A DNA stretch of 8,823 nucleotides from Gammaproteobacteria bacterium (GTDB lineage Bacteria > Pseudomonadota > Gammaproteobacteria > Pseudomonadales > UBA7434). A program made the translations under genes and the position numbers. Location: positions 1-8,823 of the forward strand of contig JAJRPK010000454.1 of the NCBI GenBank assembly GCA_024280785.1, read 5' to 3'. Within the stretch, counting starts at the first letter, position 1. The number at the start of each line of letters is the position of its first letter. Below, piece after piece: positions 1-7,454 of this stretch. The notes beneath the pieces are model-generated. The model was given only the letters and a program-made list of their open reading frames with translations, was not told the origin of the DNA and did no database searches.

Positions 1-2234
1 GAGGAATGCTCCGGGCCCTGCCCTTCATAGCCGTGCGGTAGCAACATGGTCAAACCACATAAGCGACCCCACTTATGCTCTCCACTGGTAATAAATTGAT
101 CGATAACGACCTGCGCGCTATTGGCAAAATCACCAAACTGCGCCTCCCAGATAACCAAACCTTTTGGCGCCGTAGTGGAGTAACCGTACTCAAAACCCAA
201 CACCGCAACCTCAGACAAAAATGAATCAAAAATATCAAAAACGGCCTGATCATCACGAATATTTTGCAACGGAATATAAGTATCAGAAACTTGCTGGTCA
301 TGTAACACAGCATGTCGATGAGAAAACGTACCTCGGCCAACATCCTGGCCGCTAATACGAACAGGGAATCCTTGTTCGAGTAACGTAGCGTAGGCCATAG
401 TTTCACCAAAGCCCCAGTTACCCGGCATCGCCCCAGCTGCCATTTTAAGCCTATCTTCAATAATTCGGCTCACTTGCCGCTGCAACACAAACCCTTCTGG
501 GACATTATTAATTGTTTGCGCTAACGATTGTAATTTTTCTAACGGATATTTGGTGTCTCCCCGCACCCGCCAATCATGTGCAAGATAGGGAGTCCAGTCG
601 ACAAATAACTCTTCATTAGGCTGACTGGCTAAACTTTTAACGACGTGTTGGCCCGTTTCTAACAACTGACGATAGTCATCTTCCATTTGTTTTGCTTGAT
701 CGGCTGTAATAACACCTTCTTTGATTAGAGTTTTAGCATAGAGGTCACGAGTAGTGGCCTGCGTCTTTATTGCTCGATACATTTGCGGCTGTGTGCCCGA
801 AGGCTCGTCAGCTTCGTTATGACCGCGGCGACGGTAGCAAACTAAATCGATAACGACATCATGGCTAAACTGTTGTCTAAAATCTAACGCCATTTGAGTC
901 ACAAAAAGAACGGCTTCTGGGTCATCGCCGTTAACATGAAATATCGGCGCCTGAACCATCTTGGCGCAATCGGTGCAATATTCTGTTGAACGAGCATCAT
1001 CAATTGCTGACGTGGTAAAACCCACTTGGTTATTGATGACAATATGTACTGACCCACCCGTTTTATAGGCGCGCGTCTGAGACATTTGGAATGTCTCCAT
1101 AACAACACCCTGCCCAGCGAAAGCGGCATCACCATGAACAATAATGGGAATAACCTTGTCTCGATCAAAATTTTGACGGCGGTCTTGCCGAGCTCGAACT
1201 GAACCCTCGACAACGGGCGAAACTATTTCGAGATGTGAGGGGTTAAAAGCCAACGCAAGATGGAGCTCTCCTCCAGATGTCATAACGTTAGATGAAAAAC
1301 CCTGATGGTATTTAACATCTCCAGATGAATTAAAAATCACCTTACCTTCGAATTCGTCGAATAATTCAGAAGGCTGTTTACCTAATGTGTTTATCAGTAC
1401 GTTTAAGCGCCCACGATGGGCCATGCCAATAACGATTTCTTTAACCTGGTAGGATCCCGCTCGCTGAATAAGCTCATCGAACATGGGTATCAAGCTTTCT
1501 CCGCCTTCTAAACCAAAGCGTTTTGTACCCGGATATCGAGAGCCAAGATATTTCTCTAAGCCTTCAGCGGCCGTCAATCTCTCGAGCAGATGCCACTTGG
1601 TATCAACACTGAATTCTGGTGAAGAACGGACACTGTCCATACGTTTTTGAATCCACTGCCGACGCTCTGTATCGACAATATGCATAAATTCGGCCCCGAT
1701 TGAGCCACAGTATGTCTGCTCCAAGGCTTCAATTATTTCTCCCAGAGGAACCTGTTCTTGGCCAATATAAAAAACACCGGTTTGAAATTCCGTATCGTAA
1801 TCAGCCGAACTCAAATGGTGATAGGCGGGGTTAAGGTCCGGCACCTCATGCCGCTCCATTAAACCCAAGGGGTCAAGCTTGGCTTTTTGATGGCCCCGCT
1901 GACGATAGGCGCTAATTAATTGCAGCACTCGAATCTGTTTTCGTTCGTGCTCAGTCGCCAGACTATCAGCTACTGTTGCCCTAACTGCCCCCCGCTTTTG
2001 TCTTGCCAGCTCAAGGAAATGTGCCCGGATAGTCGCATGCGAGACGTCGGGCTGAATATTGCCGCTGACAGCCGGCAGTTTGTCAAAATAATCGCGCCAC
2101 GTTGGATCTACATCGTTGGGGGATTCCAGATAACGTTCGTAAATCTCTTCGACATAATCGGCGTTGCCTCCCGCAATATGCGACGACCGCGACCAATAAT
2201 CCATCGGATGTTTTTGCAATGACGACTGCGACAT
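1..2234 (-). CDS. sucA: 2-oxoglutarate dehydrogenase E1 component, C-terminus beyond the left edge
   Basis: This is the thiamine-diphosphate E1 subunit of the cytoplasmic 2-oxoglutarate dehydrogenase complex. It decarboxylates 2-oxoglutarate and passes the succinyl group to the E2 (SucB) lipoyl domain. The minus strand is open from ATG 2234 to base 1, about 744 codons of the roughly 935 usual in E. coli, so some 190 residues are missing. The N-terminal E2-binding segment is followed by DPLGL. GMAHRGRLNVL carries the active-site His273 (E. coli H260), and KYHQGFSS carries His310. The ThDP/Mg motif is HGDAAFAG (Asp369) followed by NNQVGFTT (from Asn401). Then come RRRGHNEADEPSGTQ and SHRHAV (from about residue 638); the last visible stretch is GYEGQGPEHS. 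The ATG at 2234 is the first after an in-frame TGA 12 nt upstream; its ribosome site is weak (GAG). It lies 314 nt downstream of sdhB on the same strand, behind a strong terminator, so it probably has its own promoter. sucB would be expected beyond the left edge. Confidence 0.97.
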   Translation of the reverse strand, partial: MSQSSLQKHPMDYWSRSSHIAGGNADYVEEIYERYLESPNDVDPTWRDYFDKLPAVSGNIQPDVSHATIRAHFLELARQKRGAVRATVADSLATEHERKQIRVLQLISAYRQRGHQKAKLDPLGLMERHEVPDLNPAYHHLSSADYDTEFQTGVFYIGQEQVPLGEIIEALEQTYCGSIGAEFMHIVDTERRQWIQKRMDSVRSSPEFSVDTKWHLLERLTAAEGLEKYLGSRYPGTKRFGLEGGESLIPMFDELIQRAGSYQVKEIVIGMAHRGRLNVLINTLGKQPSELFDEFEGKVIFNSSGDVKYHQGFSSNVMTSGGELHLALAFNPSHLEIVSPVVEGSVRARQDRRQNFDRDKVIPIIVHGDAAFAGQGVVMETFQMSQTRAYKTGGSVHIVINNQVGFTTSAIDDARSTEYCTDCAKMVQAPIFHVNGDDPEAVLFVTQMALDFRQQFSHDVVIDLVCYRRRGHNEADEPSGTQPQMYRAIKTQATTRDLYAKTLIKEGVITADQAKQMEDDYRQLLETGQHVVKSLASQPNEELFVDWTPYLAHDWRVRGDTKYPLEKLQSLAQTINNVPEGFVLQRQVSRIIEDRLKMAAGAMPGNWGFGETMAYATLLEQGFPVRISGQDVGRGTFSHRHAVLHDQQVSDTYIPLQNIRDDQAVFDIFDSFLSEVAVLGFEYGYSTTAPKGLVIWEAQFGDFANSAQVVIDQFITSGEHKWGRLCGLTMLLPHGYEGQGPEHS

Positions 2235-2275
2235 GCTCGGTACTCAACGATTTAAGGAAAATAGTAGAGCTGCTC

Positions 2276-2303
2276 AGTTTAGCCTGATTAGTGAGTTGAA
2301 CAA
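2276..2303 (-). promoter_or_regulatory. Candidate sucA promoter
   Basis: Read on the minus strand, TTGTTC (2303-2298) is followed after 16 nt by TAAACT (2281-2276), a modest sigma70-like pair. It lies downstream of both hairpins in the sdhB-sucA gap, where an independent sucA promoter would be needed. The leader would be about 35 nt. The match is weak and other pairs in this AT-rich gap cannot be excluded. Confidence 0.3.
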
Positions 2304-2341
2304 GTAAGAAGATTGCAAATTAGTCTCAGAAAAAAAACGGT

Positions 2342-2376
2342 CTAAAAGTGAGCGATGAAATTAGCTCGCTTTCTAG
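2342..2376 (-). terminator. Second hairpin in the sdhB-sucA gap, possible terminator
   Basis: The arms CTAAAAGTGAGC (2342-2353) and GCTCGCTTTCTAG (2364-2376) pair over about 12 bp, with one bulged base and one wobble, around a 10-nt loop. On the minus transcript the stem is followed after four bases by a run of eight U (2337-2330). This resembles a backup intrinsic terminator for sdhAB. The offset between stem and U-run makes it weaker than the hairpin at 2436-2472. Confidence 0.42.
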
Positions 2377-2435
2377 CAAAAAAAAATACGACGAACCACC
2401 TCCGTCGCAACCACTTCGTCACCGTCATTAATTTG

Positions 2436-2472
2436 CATCAAAAGGCGCGCTAAATTAGCGCGCCTTTTGATG
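2436..2472 (-). terminator. Strong intrinsic terminator after sdhB
   Basis: A perfect inverted repeat has 18-nt arms around a single A (2454). It folds as a roughly 17-bp stem with a GGCGCGC core and a 3-nt loop. The core is flanked by AAAA and TTTT, so it could work in either direction. It starts 76 nt past the sdhB stop and should end or sharply reduce sdhAB transcription before sucA. The rest of the gap (2235-2548) holds the weaker hairpin and the possible sucA promoter; I see no gene in it. Confidence 0.8.
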
Positions 2473-2548
2473 ATGGGCTTGCTTTGGTGGTCATCACCGC
2501 TATGACCCGCCTACAACTTGGCGTAACTGATGGGTGTGCAAGTTGATG

Positions 2549-3247
2549 CTAGCGGTTAAGCAGCATCCCTCGAATATGGCCAATCGCTAGAGTAGGATTT
2601 AATCCTTTAGGGCAAGCCGCTACACAGTTTTGAATACCCTGGCAACGAAACACACTAAAGGGATCGGTGAGCCCTTCCAGGCGTTCAGCCGTTTGAGTGT
2701 CGCGGCTATCGACCAAAAAGCGGTAAGCTTGTAATAATCCAGCGGGGCCGATAAATTTATCGGGATTCCACCAAAACGATGGACAACTTGTCGAACAACA
2801 AGCACAGAGAATGCACTCGTAAAGGCCATCGAGCTTCTCTCGGTCTGCCGGCGTCTGTATATGTTCAATGCCTGTGTCGGGAGCTTCTGCTTGTAGATAC
2901 GGTTTAATTTTTTCGTACTGAGCGTAAAACTGACTCATATCTATAACCAAGTCACGGATCACTGGTAACCCAGGCAATGGCCGAATGACAAGCTTGTTGC
3001 GCTTAACCACCTCGGATAACGGCTTAATGCACGCCAAGCCATTTTTACCGTTCATATTCATACCATCAGAGCCACAGACTCCTTCACGGCATGAGCGCCG
3101 AAAAGACAGCGAAGGATCATCCGCTTTTAACAGCTCAAGTACATCCAGCACCATCATATCTTTACCACCAGTATCAAGCTGGTAGTCTTGCATGTACGGC
3201 GCGGAATCTTTCGCAGGATTGTAACGGTAGATACTAACGTGCAACAT
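2549..3247 (-). CDS. sdhB: Succinate dehydrogenase iron-sulfur subunit
   Basis: SdhB carries electrons from the SdhA flavin to ubiquinone through three Fe-S clusters, on the cytoplasmic face of the inner membrane. At 232 aa it is near the E. coli length (238). The [2Fe-2S] ligands are C53, C58, D61 and C73 (SCREGVCGSDG...AC). ECILCACCSTSC gives C145, C148 and C151 for [4Fe-4S], with C212. C155, C202 and C208 bind [3Fe-4S]. The quinone-site FWWN (W159-W160) and Ile205 are kept. One oddity: the motif after the second cluster Cys reads RCQGIQNC, so Gln203 replaces the His (E. coli H207, also RCH in human SDHB) that sits next to heme b and the quinone. The start has a clear AGGAG 8 nt upstream. 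It follows sdhA after a 185-nt gap, against about 15 nt in E. coli. The stop is TAG, followed by a strong terminator. Confidence 0.98.
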   Translation of the reverse strand: MLHVSIYRYNPAKDSAPYMQDYQLDTGGKDMMVLDVLELLKADDPSLSFRRSCREGVCGSDGMNMNGKNGLACIKPLSEVVKRNKLVIRPLPGLPVIRDLVIDMSQFYAQYEKIKPYLQAEAPDTGIEHIQTPADREKLDGLYECILCACCSTSCPSFWWNPDKFIGPAGLLQAYRFLVDSRDTQTAERLEGLTDPFSVFRCQGIQNCVAACPKGLNPTLAIGHIRGMLLNR

Positions 3248-3325
3248 CGCTGATGCTCCTAAAATCTAATGGTCTTTCAAGTTTAGCGCTTTTAAAGTTC
3301 AGCTGACATCGTTTGATGCCAACTG

Positions 3326-3416
3326 AATCACTAACTTCTAAGTGACTGGTTTTCATGCACTCACGTTAATTAATTTGATCACTTTTTTTAATCACTTTAG
3401 CGCCGATACAGTGATC
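3326..3416 (-). repeat. Repeated hairpin-forming heptamers between sdhA and sdhB
   Basis: Within 91 nt of the 185-nt sdhA-sdhB gap, variants of (A/G)ATCACT occur at 3326-3332, 3377-3383 and 3390-3396. Matching complements AGTGACT and AGTGATC lie at 3341-3347 and 3410-3416. On the minus transcript these allow a 7-bp stem with an 8-nt loop near sdhB and at least two competing stems just after sdhA. No U-run follows, so these are not clear terminators. They could act in mRNA processing or stability, or be chance in AT-rich DNA. Confidence 0.45.
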
Positions 3417-3432
3417 GACAATAAATTGCTGG

Positions 3433-5208
3433 TTAATATACTCTTGCTTTTGGCTGGAACGTATCCACTGTCAACGGATCAAAATTCACCTCTCGCCTGC
3501 CAATACGCTTGCCCTCGGCAAAATATAATGAATGACACAACCAGTTTTCATCATCGCGATCTTGATAATCATCACGTGCGTGAGCACCCCGGCTTTCGGT
3601 GCGAACACTCGCCGAAAGCGCCGTGGCTTCAGCCACCTCAAATAAATTATGCAACTCTAACGCCTCAATTCTAGCGGTATTGAAAGCATCGCTTTTGTCT
3701 TCTAATGTAGCTTCGGCAATTCGACCGCGTAAATCGGCTAACTGCTTTACACCCGCATCCATTTTGTCACCGGTACGGAATACACCAAAATACAACTGCA
3801 TAATATTTTGCAGTTCCTTACGCAAGGCAGCAACTTTCTCACCGTTGCCCTTGTTCTCGTTGAGACGAGTTACACGGCTAAGTGCCCGATCAATATCTGT
3901 TTCGCTCGCATCCCGATGTTCAATACCTTGGCTCAATGCATTCTCGATAAATAAACCCGAGGCCCGCCCAAAGACAACTAAATCCAGCAGTGAGTTGCCT
4001 CCAAGGCGATTGGCTCCATGCACCGATACACAGGCGATCTCGCCGCAAGCGTACAGGCCCTCTATGACAGCATCTTCTCCCGCTGCATTTTGAGTTAGCG
4101 CCTGACCGTGAATGTTAGTAGGGATACCACCCATCATATAGTGGCAAGTCGGCACAACCGGTATTGGGTCGTACACGGGGTCAACATGAGCAAAAGTTTC
4201 GGATAATTCGCAGATCCCCGGCAAACGGCCATGCAAAACATCTTTACCAAGATGATCCAGCTTAAGAAATACGTGGTCACCCTCGGGGCCACAACCACGC
4301 CCTTCGAGGATTTCAAGCACCATAGAACGAGCAACGACATCACGCCCCGCTAAATCTTTTGCATTCGGAGCGTAACGCTCCATAAATCTTTCACCATCTT
4401 TATTAACTAAATAACCACCTTCACCGCGACAACCCTCGGTAACCAAAGTGCCCGCTCCGTATATACCGGTAGGGTGAAACTGCCACATTTCCATATCTTG
4501 CACGGGAACCCCTGCACGAAGCGCCATCCCAACACCGTCGCCGGTATTAATATGAGCATTGGTTGTCGAAGCATAAATTCTGCCTGCTCCACCCGTGGCG
4601 AACACAGTAGCTTTCGATTTAACGTAAACCGTTTCGCCTGTTTCTATACAGATAGCCATAACCCCGACAACGACACCGTCTTGGTTCTTCACCAAATCGG
4701 TAGCAAACCATTCGTTAAGAAAAACGGTTTCATTTTTAATATTGGCTTGATACAGCGTATGTAACAGAGCGTGACCGGTTCGATCGGCCGCCGCGCAAGT
4801 TCTTGCTGCTTGTCCACCCGCTCCAAAATCCTTGGATTGACCGCCAAAGGGACGCTGATAAATACGCCCACCCTCCGTTCGGCTAAACGGCAAGCCCATG
4901 TGCTCGAGCTCGAAAATAGCCTCGGGACCCACGCTGCACATATACTCGATTGCGTCTTGATCACCGATATAGTCCGAACCTTTGACCGTATCGTACATAT
5001 GCCAACGCCAGTCATCGTTGGGGTCAGAGCTAGCAATCGAACAGGTGATTCCGCCCTGAGCAGAAACCGTATGCGAACGGGTCGGAAATACCTTGGATAT
5101 TACGGCCGTTTTGTACCCGGATTGGGCTAATTGCAACGCCGCACGCATGCCCGCTCCGCCGCCACCAATAATCACCCCGTCGTAACTTAAGGTTCGAATG
5201 TTCGCCAT
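3433..5208 (-). CDS. sdhA: Succinate dehydrogenase flavoprotein subunit
   Basis: SdhA oxidises succinate to fumarate using covalently bound FAD. It is the cytoplasmic catalytic subunit of complex II. At 591 aa it is close to the E. coli protein (588). The N-terminal dinucleotide fold GVIIGGGGAGMRAA lies at about 11-24. TRSHTVSAQGG places the FAD-linking His at 46. Active-site residues are present: His245 in QFHPTG, Arg289 in GRDVVAR, His356 in CHYMMGG and Arg401 in ANRLGGNSLLDL, which match E. coli H242, R286, H354 and R399. Nothing suggests loss of activity. The ATG at 5208 follows GGAG and AAAGAAG and fits the family N-terminus. It is the first gene of its transcript. In most gammaproteobacteria sdhC and sdhD lie directly upstream; here that place is a long non-coding region divergent from gltA, and the anchor genes lie beyond gltA. 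Confidence 0.98.
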   Translation of the reverse strand: MANIRTLSYDGVIIGGGGAGMRAALQLAQSGYKTAVISKVFPTRSHTVSAQGGITCSIASSDPNDDWRWHMYDTVKGSDYIGDQDAIEYMCSVGPEAIFELEHMGLPFSRTEGGRIYQRPFGGQSKDFGAGGQAARTCAAADRTGHALLHTLYQANIKNETVFLNEWFATDLVKNQDGVVVGVMAICIETGETVYVKSKATVFATGGAGRIYASTTNAHINTGDGVGMALRAGVPVQDMEMWQFHPTGIYGAGTLVTEGCRGEGGYLVNKDGERFMERYAPNAKDLAGRDVVARSMVLEILEGRGCGPEGDHVFLKLDHLGKDVLHGRLPGICELSETFAHVDPVYDPIPVVPTCHYMMGGIPTNIHGQALTQNAAGEDAVIEGLYACGEIACVSVHGANRLGGNSLLDLVVFGRASGLFIENALSQGIEHRDASETDIDRALSRVTRLNENKGNGEKVAALRKELQNIMQLYFGVFRTGDKMDAGVKQLADLRGRIAEATLEDKSDAFNTARIEALELHNLFEVAEATALSASVRTESRGAHARDDYQDRDDENWLCHSLYFAEGKRIGRREVNFDPLTVDTFQPKARVY

Positions 5209-5286
5209 ACTTCTTTAACTCCGGTAAATTCCCGTCTGGAATAGCCATTGAGCGGGTTCGGATGCTACCGCTAAAAATTCGTGCGG

Positions 5287-5316
5287 ATTATAGGCCAGCG
5301 AATACACCTTATACAA
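5287..5316 (-). promoter_or_regulatory. Candidate sdhAB promoter
   Basis: On the minus strand a perfect TATAAT (5292-5287) is preceded by TTGTAT (5316-5311) with an 18-nt spacer. Transcription would begin near 5280 and give a leader of about 70 nt before sdhA. The -10 box is consensus; the -35 box keeps only the TTG. It is the best promoter-like site close to sdhA. Confidence 0.55.
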
Positions 5317-5500
5317 ATCCATCCCACTATTTTAATTGGCAATAAGATGCAAACCCTGAGCTGTTCGATAAATGCTCACTGCCAAAGATATTTAAGAGCT
5401 GTTTGCGGCCAAACGAAGTGCGGGGACATTGACAAAAAGGTGGTTCGCTCTATAGTTGTCGGCTGTGAACTCAAGATACGTTTTTCTTCATCAGATTCCC

Positions 5501-5557
5501 GTTGTAGGCTACTGTTGTAGGCTACTGTAATCTCGCTCATTAGTAGCCTCGCTCATT
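5501..5557. repeat. Tandem and inverted repeat cluster in the sdhA/gltA region
   Basis: Two abutting copies of GTTGTAGGCTACT (5501-5513 and 5514-5526) are followed by two copies of CTCGCTCATT (5532-5541 and 5548-5557) separated by 6 nt. The AGGCTACT of the second 13-mer is also the inverted partner of AGTAGCCT (5542-5549), giving an 8-bp stem with a 15-nt loop. The arrangement looks like paired operator half-sites or a small duplication. It lies about 185 bp upstream of the sdhA -35 box and 370 bp upstream of the gltA one. Confidence 0.6.
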
Positions 5558-5927
5558 CACAATTAAGTATGCGCCTGGATTGTAAGATTGGCAGTTATAT
5601 CGACGCTCATAATTAATGTATAACTTCGGATAAGCAAATACCTAAAGGAATGCGGTTAAGGCGTAACTTTTTGCGACAGCATACACCGTTAATCTGCGCT
5701 TCTGCTAATTCACTGCGCAGTAAATGACTGAGCGATAAGTATCTAGCTAGCTGCACCGTCATTTGCTCGTACAGTTTTATAGCGTTAAGAACGCCATCAA
5801 GACCATCAGGTGGGCACTTATGCGGCACATAAAACCTGCACAGAGAAGGAAGGAATAAGAAATCGGACAAGACATGTAATCCATGACTTACATCAATGAA
5901 ATGAATAGATGAATTAAACGTAGTCAA

Positions 5928-5957
5928 TTCAAAGTAGGCTCAAGCAACAGGTATAAT
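5928..5957 (+). promoter_or_regulatory. Candidate gltA(-sdhCD) promoter
   Basis: A perfect TATAAT at 5952-5957 is preceded by TTCAAA (5928-5933; 4 of 6 -35 matches) with an 18-nt spacer. Transcription would start near 5964, giving a leader of about 73 nt before gltA. Since sdhCD have no clear promoter of their own, it may drive all three genes. It shares the TATAATCC sequence and the spacer length with the divergent sdhA site. Confidence 0.6.
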
Positions 5958-5973
5958 CCCGAAACAATACTTT

Positions 5974-6006
5974 TCTCGAAAGCTCAATAAATACAGGCTT
6001 TCGCGA
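5974..6006 (+). promoter_or_regulatory. Hairpin in the gltA mRNA leader
   Basis: TCTCGAAAGC (5974-5983) pairs with GCTTTCGCGA (5997-6006) over 10 positions with one mismatch, around a 13-nt loop. It lies between the candidate start of transcription and the gltA ribosome site (AGGA at 6023-6026). No U-run follows, so it is not a terminator. A role in mRNA stability or as a small-RNA or protein target is inference. Confidence 0.4.
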
Positions 6007-6036
6007 CCACCCATCCCGTTACAGGACAAAGACATA

Positions 6037-7353
6037 ATGCCGGAAAAGTCTGTCAAGAAAGCCATATTGACCATCGAAAATGGCCCCACCTTGGAACTCC
6101 CTATCTATCAAGGTTCGCTTGGGCAGGACGTTATTGATATCAGCCAACTGGTCGCCAACGATCATTTTACCTTTGATCCAGGATTCGTTTCTACCGCATC
6201 TTGCGAATCCCAGATCACTTTTATCGACGGCGATAAGGGAATCTTGCTCCACCGGGGCTACCCGATAGAGCAACTAGCTGAGCATTCTTCTTATCTTGAA
6301 GCCTGCTATTTACTCATTTATGGCGAACTTCCCAGCAAAGAGCAAAAAGAAGAATTTGAAACAACCGTTGGTAAGCACACGATGGTTCACGAACAGCTAC
6401 GAACTTTTTTCTCTGGTTTTCGACGCGATGCACATCCCATGGCGATTCTCTGTGGTGTTGTCGGCGCACTGTCAGCCTTTTATCATGATTCTCTAGATGT
6501 ATCGGATGCTAAACATCGTGAAATAGCCGCATTTAGACTAATAGCAAAGATGCCAACACTAGCCGCAATGAGCTACAAATTCAGTGTGGGCCAACCGTTC
6601 ATGTACCCGAACAATGAACTGAGCTACGCCGAAAACTTTCTCCAAATGATGTTTGGCAACCCTTGTGAAGACTATAAAATAAGCCCTACTATCTCACGCG
6701 CAATGGATAAAATTTTCTTACTGCACGCCGATCATGAACAAAATGCCTCGACCTCGGCCGTGCGTTTAACCGGTTCATCGGGCGCCAATCCTTTCGCCTG
6801 TATCGCAGCGGGAATCGCTGCACTCTGGGGCCCCTCGCACGGCGGCGCCAACGAAGCTGTATTAGAAATGCTCGAAGAAATCGGCGATGAATCACGAATT
6901 GACGAATTTGTTGCTCGAGCCAAAGATAAAAACGATCCATTCCGGCTGATGGGATTTGGGCACCGAGTTTACAAAAACTTTGACCCACGGGCTAAAGTCA
7001 TGAAAGAAACGGCTAACGAAGTGCTAACCGAACTCGGTATCGAAAACGACCCACTGCTAAAAATTGCCAAGCGGCTAGAACAAATCGCACTAGAAGACGA
7101 TTACTTTATCAGCAAAAAACTATACCCCAACGTCGATTTTTATTCGGGAATTATTCTAAAAGCTATTGGTATTCCAACCAGTATGTTCACCGTTATTTTT
7201 GCCGTCGGTCGAACCGTAGGCTGGATTGCTCACTGGCACGAAATGCATAGCGCCCCGTACAAAATTGGTCGTCCTCGCCAGCTATATAATGGCCATGTAA
7301 CCCGAGACTATGTCCCATTAAATAAAAGACCAAAAGCTGCGAAAGCCGACTAA
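6037..7353 (+). CDS. gltA: Citrate synthase, type II (hexameric, NADH-sensitive class)
   Basis: GltA condenses acetyl-CoA with oxaloacetate to citrate, the entry step of the TCA cycle, in the cytoplasm. At 438 aa it is slightly longer than E. coli GltA (427); the extra residues are mostly a basic C-terminal tail. The catalytic residues are His268 (AHGGANEA region, here SHGGANEA), His309 (GFGHRVYKN) and Asp367 (YPNVDFYSG), matching E. coli H264, H305 and D362. Cys210 in MMFGNPCE aligns with E. coli Cys206, tied to NADH inhibition in the gammaproteobacterial type, so allosteric control is likely kept. The ATG is preceded by AGGA with 10-nt spacing. It is divergent from sdhA, as is common for gltA in this class. 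Unusually, sdhC and sdhD follow it in the same direction after 101 nt. Confidence 0.98.
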   Translation: MPEKSVKKAILTIENGPTLELPIYQGSLGQDVIDISQLVANDHFTFDPGFVSTASCESQITFIDGDKGILLHRGYPIEQLAEHSSYLEACYLLIYGELPSKEQKEEFETTVGKHTMVHEQLRTFFSGFRRDAHPMAILCGVVGALSAFYHDSLDVSDAKHREIAAFRLIAKMPTLAAMSYKFSVGQPFMYPNNELSYAENFLQMMFGNPCEDYKISPTISRAMDKIFLLHADHEQNASTSAVRLTGSSGANPFACIAAGIAALWGPSHGGANEAVLEMLEEIGDESRIDEFVARAKDKNDPFRLMGFGHRVYKNFDPRAKVMKETANEVLTELGIENDPLLKIAKRLEQIALEDDYFISKKLYPNVDFYSGIILKAIGIPTSMFTVIFAVGRTVGWIAHWHEMHSAPYKIGRPRQLYNGHVTRDYVPLNKRPKAAKAD

Positions 7354-7374
7354 AATCAAGCCTTACACTATAAA

Positions 7375-7430
7375 GGTCGTCAACACGACCGTTATTAAAC
7401 TCAATAAATCGGTATGTTTTGCTATGCCGA
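7375..7430 (+). promoter_or_regulatory. Two small hairpins between gltA and sdhC
   Basis: GGTCGT and ACGACC (7375-7380 and 7385-7390) form a tight 6-bp stem with a CAAC loop. TCGGTAT and ATGCCGA (7409-7415 and 7424-7430) form a 7-bp stem with one wobble. Neither has a convincing U-run, so read-through from gltA into sdhCD is likely, perhaps reduced. I see no good sdhC promoter in the 101-nt gap. Confidence 0.4.
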
Positions 7431-7454
7431 ACAAACCTAACACGGTGAGCGCCT

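Larger units (their letters stand above)
5209..6036. other. Divergent sdhA/gltA control region
   Basis: This 828-bp stretch separates two divergent units. It holds a promoter-like site facing sdhA near its left end, a repeat cluster at 5501-5557, and a promoter plus leader hairpin facing gltA at its right end. It occupies the place where sdhCD usually lie, but I find no recognisable SdhC or SdhD remnant in it. The longest open frame is 104 codons (5613-5927, minus, TTG start, no ribosome site) and is not recognisable. The region is long for two promoters, so an undetected small RNA is possible. Confidence 0.7.

Noticed and set aside
899..1213. Open frames overlapping sucA, sdhA, sdhB and gltA in other frames (for example 50-460, 899-1213, 1920-2222, 3599-4093, 4771-5130)
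   Set aside because: All lie inside or largely over confident genes whose own frame is intact and family-matched; none has recognisable content.
2232..2234. Alternative sucA start at the Met 11 codons downstream
   Set aside because: The first ATG already lies behind a nearby in-frame stop, and the internal Met has no better ribosome site.
3377..3416. Terminator just after sdhA
   Set aside because: The GATCACT/AGTGATC stem is not followed by a U-run on the minus transcript. sdhB, needed in equal amount, lies directly downstream.
5613..5927. 104-codon minus-strand open frame in the sdhA/gltA region
   Set aside because: TTG start with no ribosome site, no recognisable motif, and it would end across the region between two divergent promoters. 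It does not resemble SdhC or SdhD, so it is not a remnant of the missing anchors.
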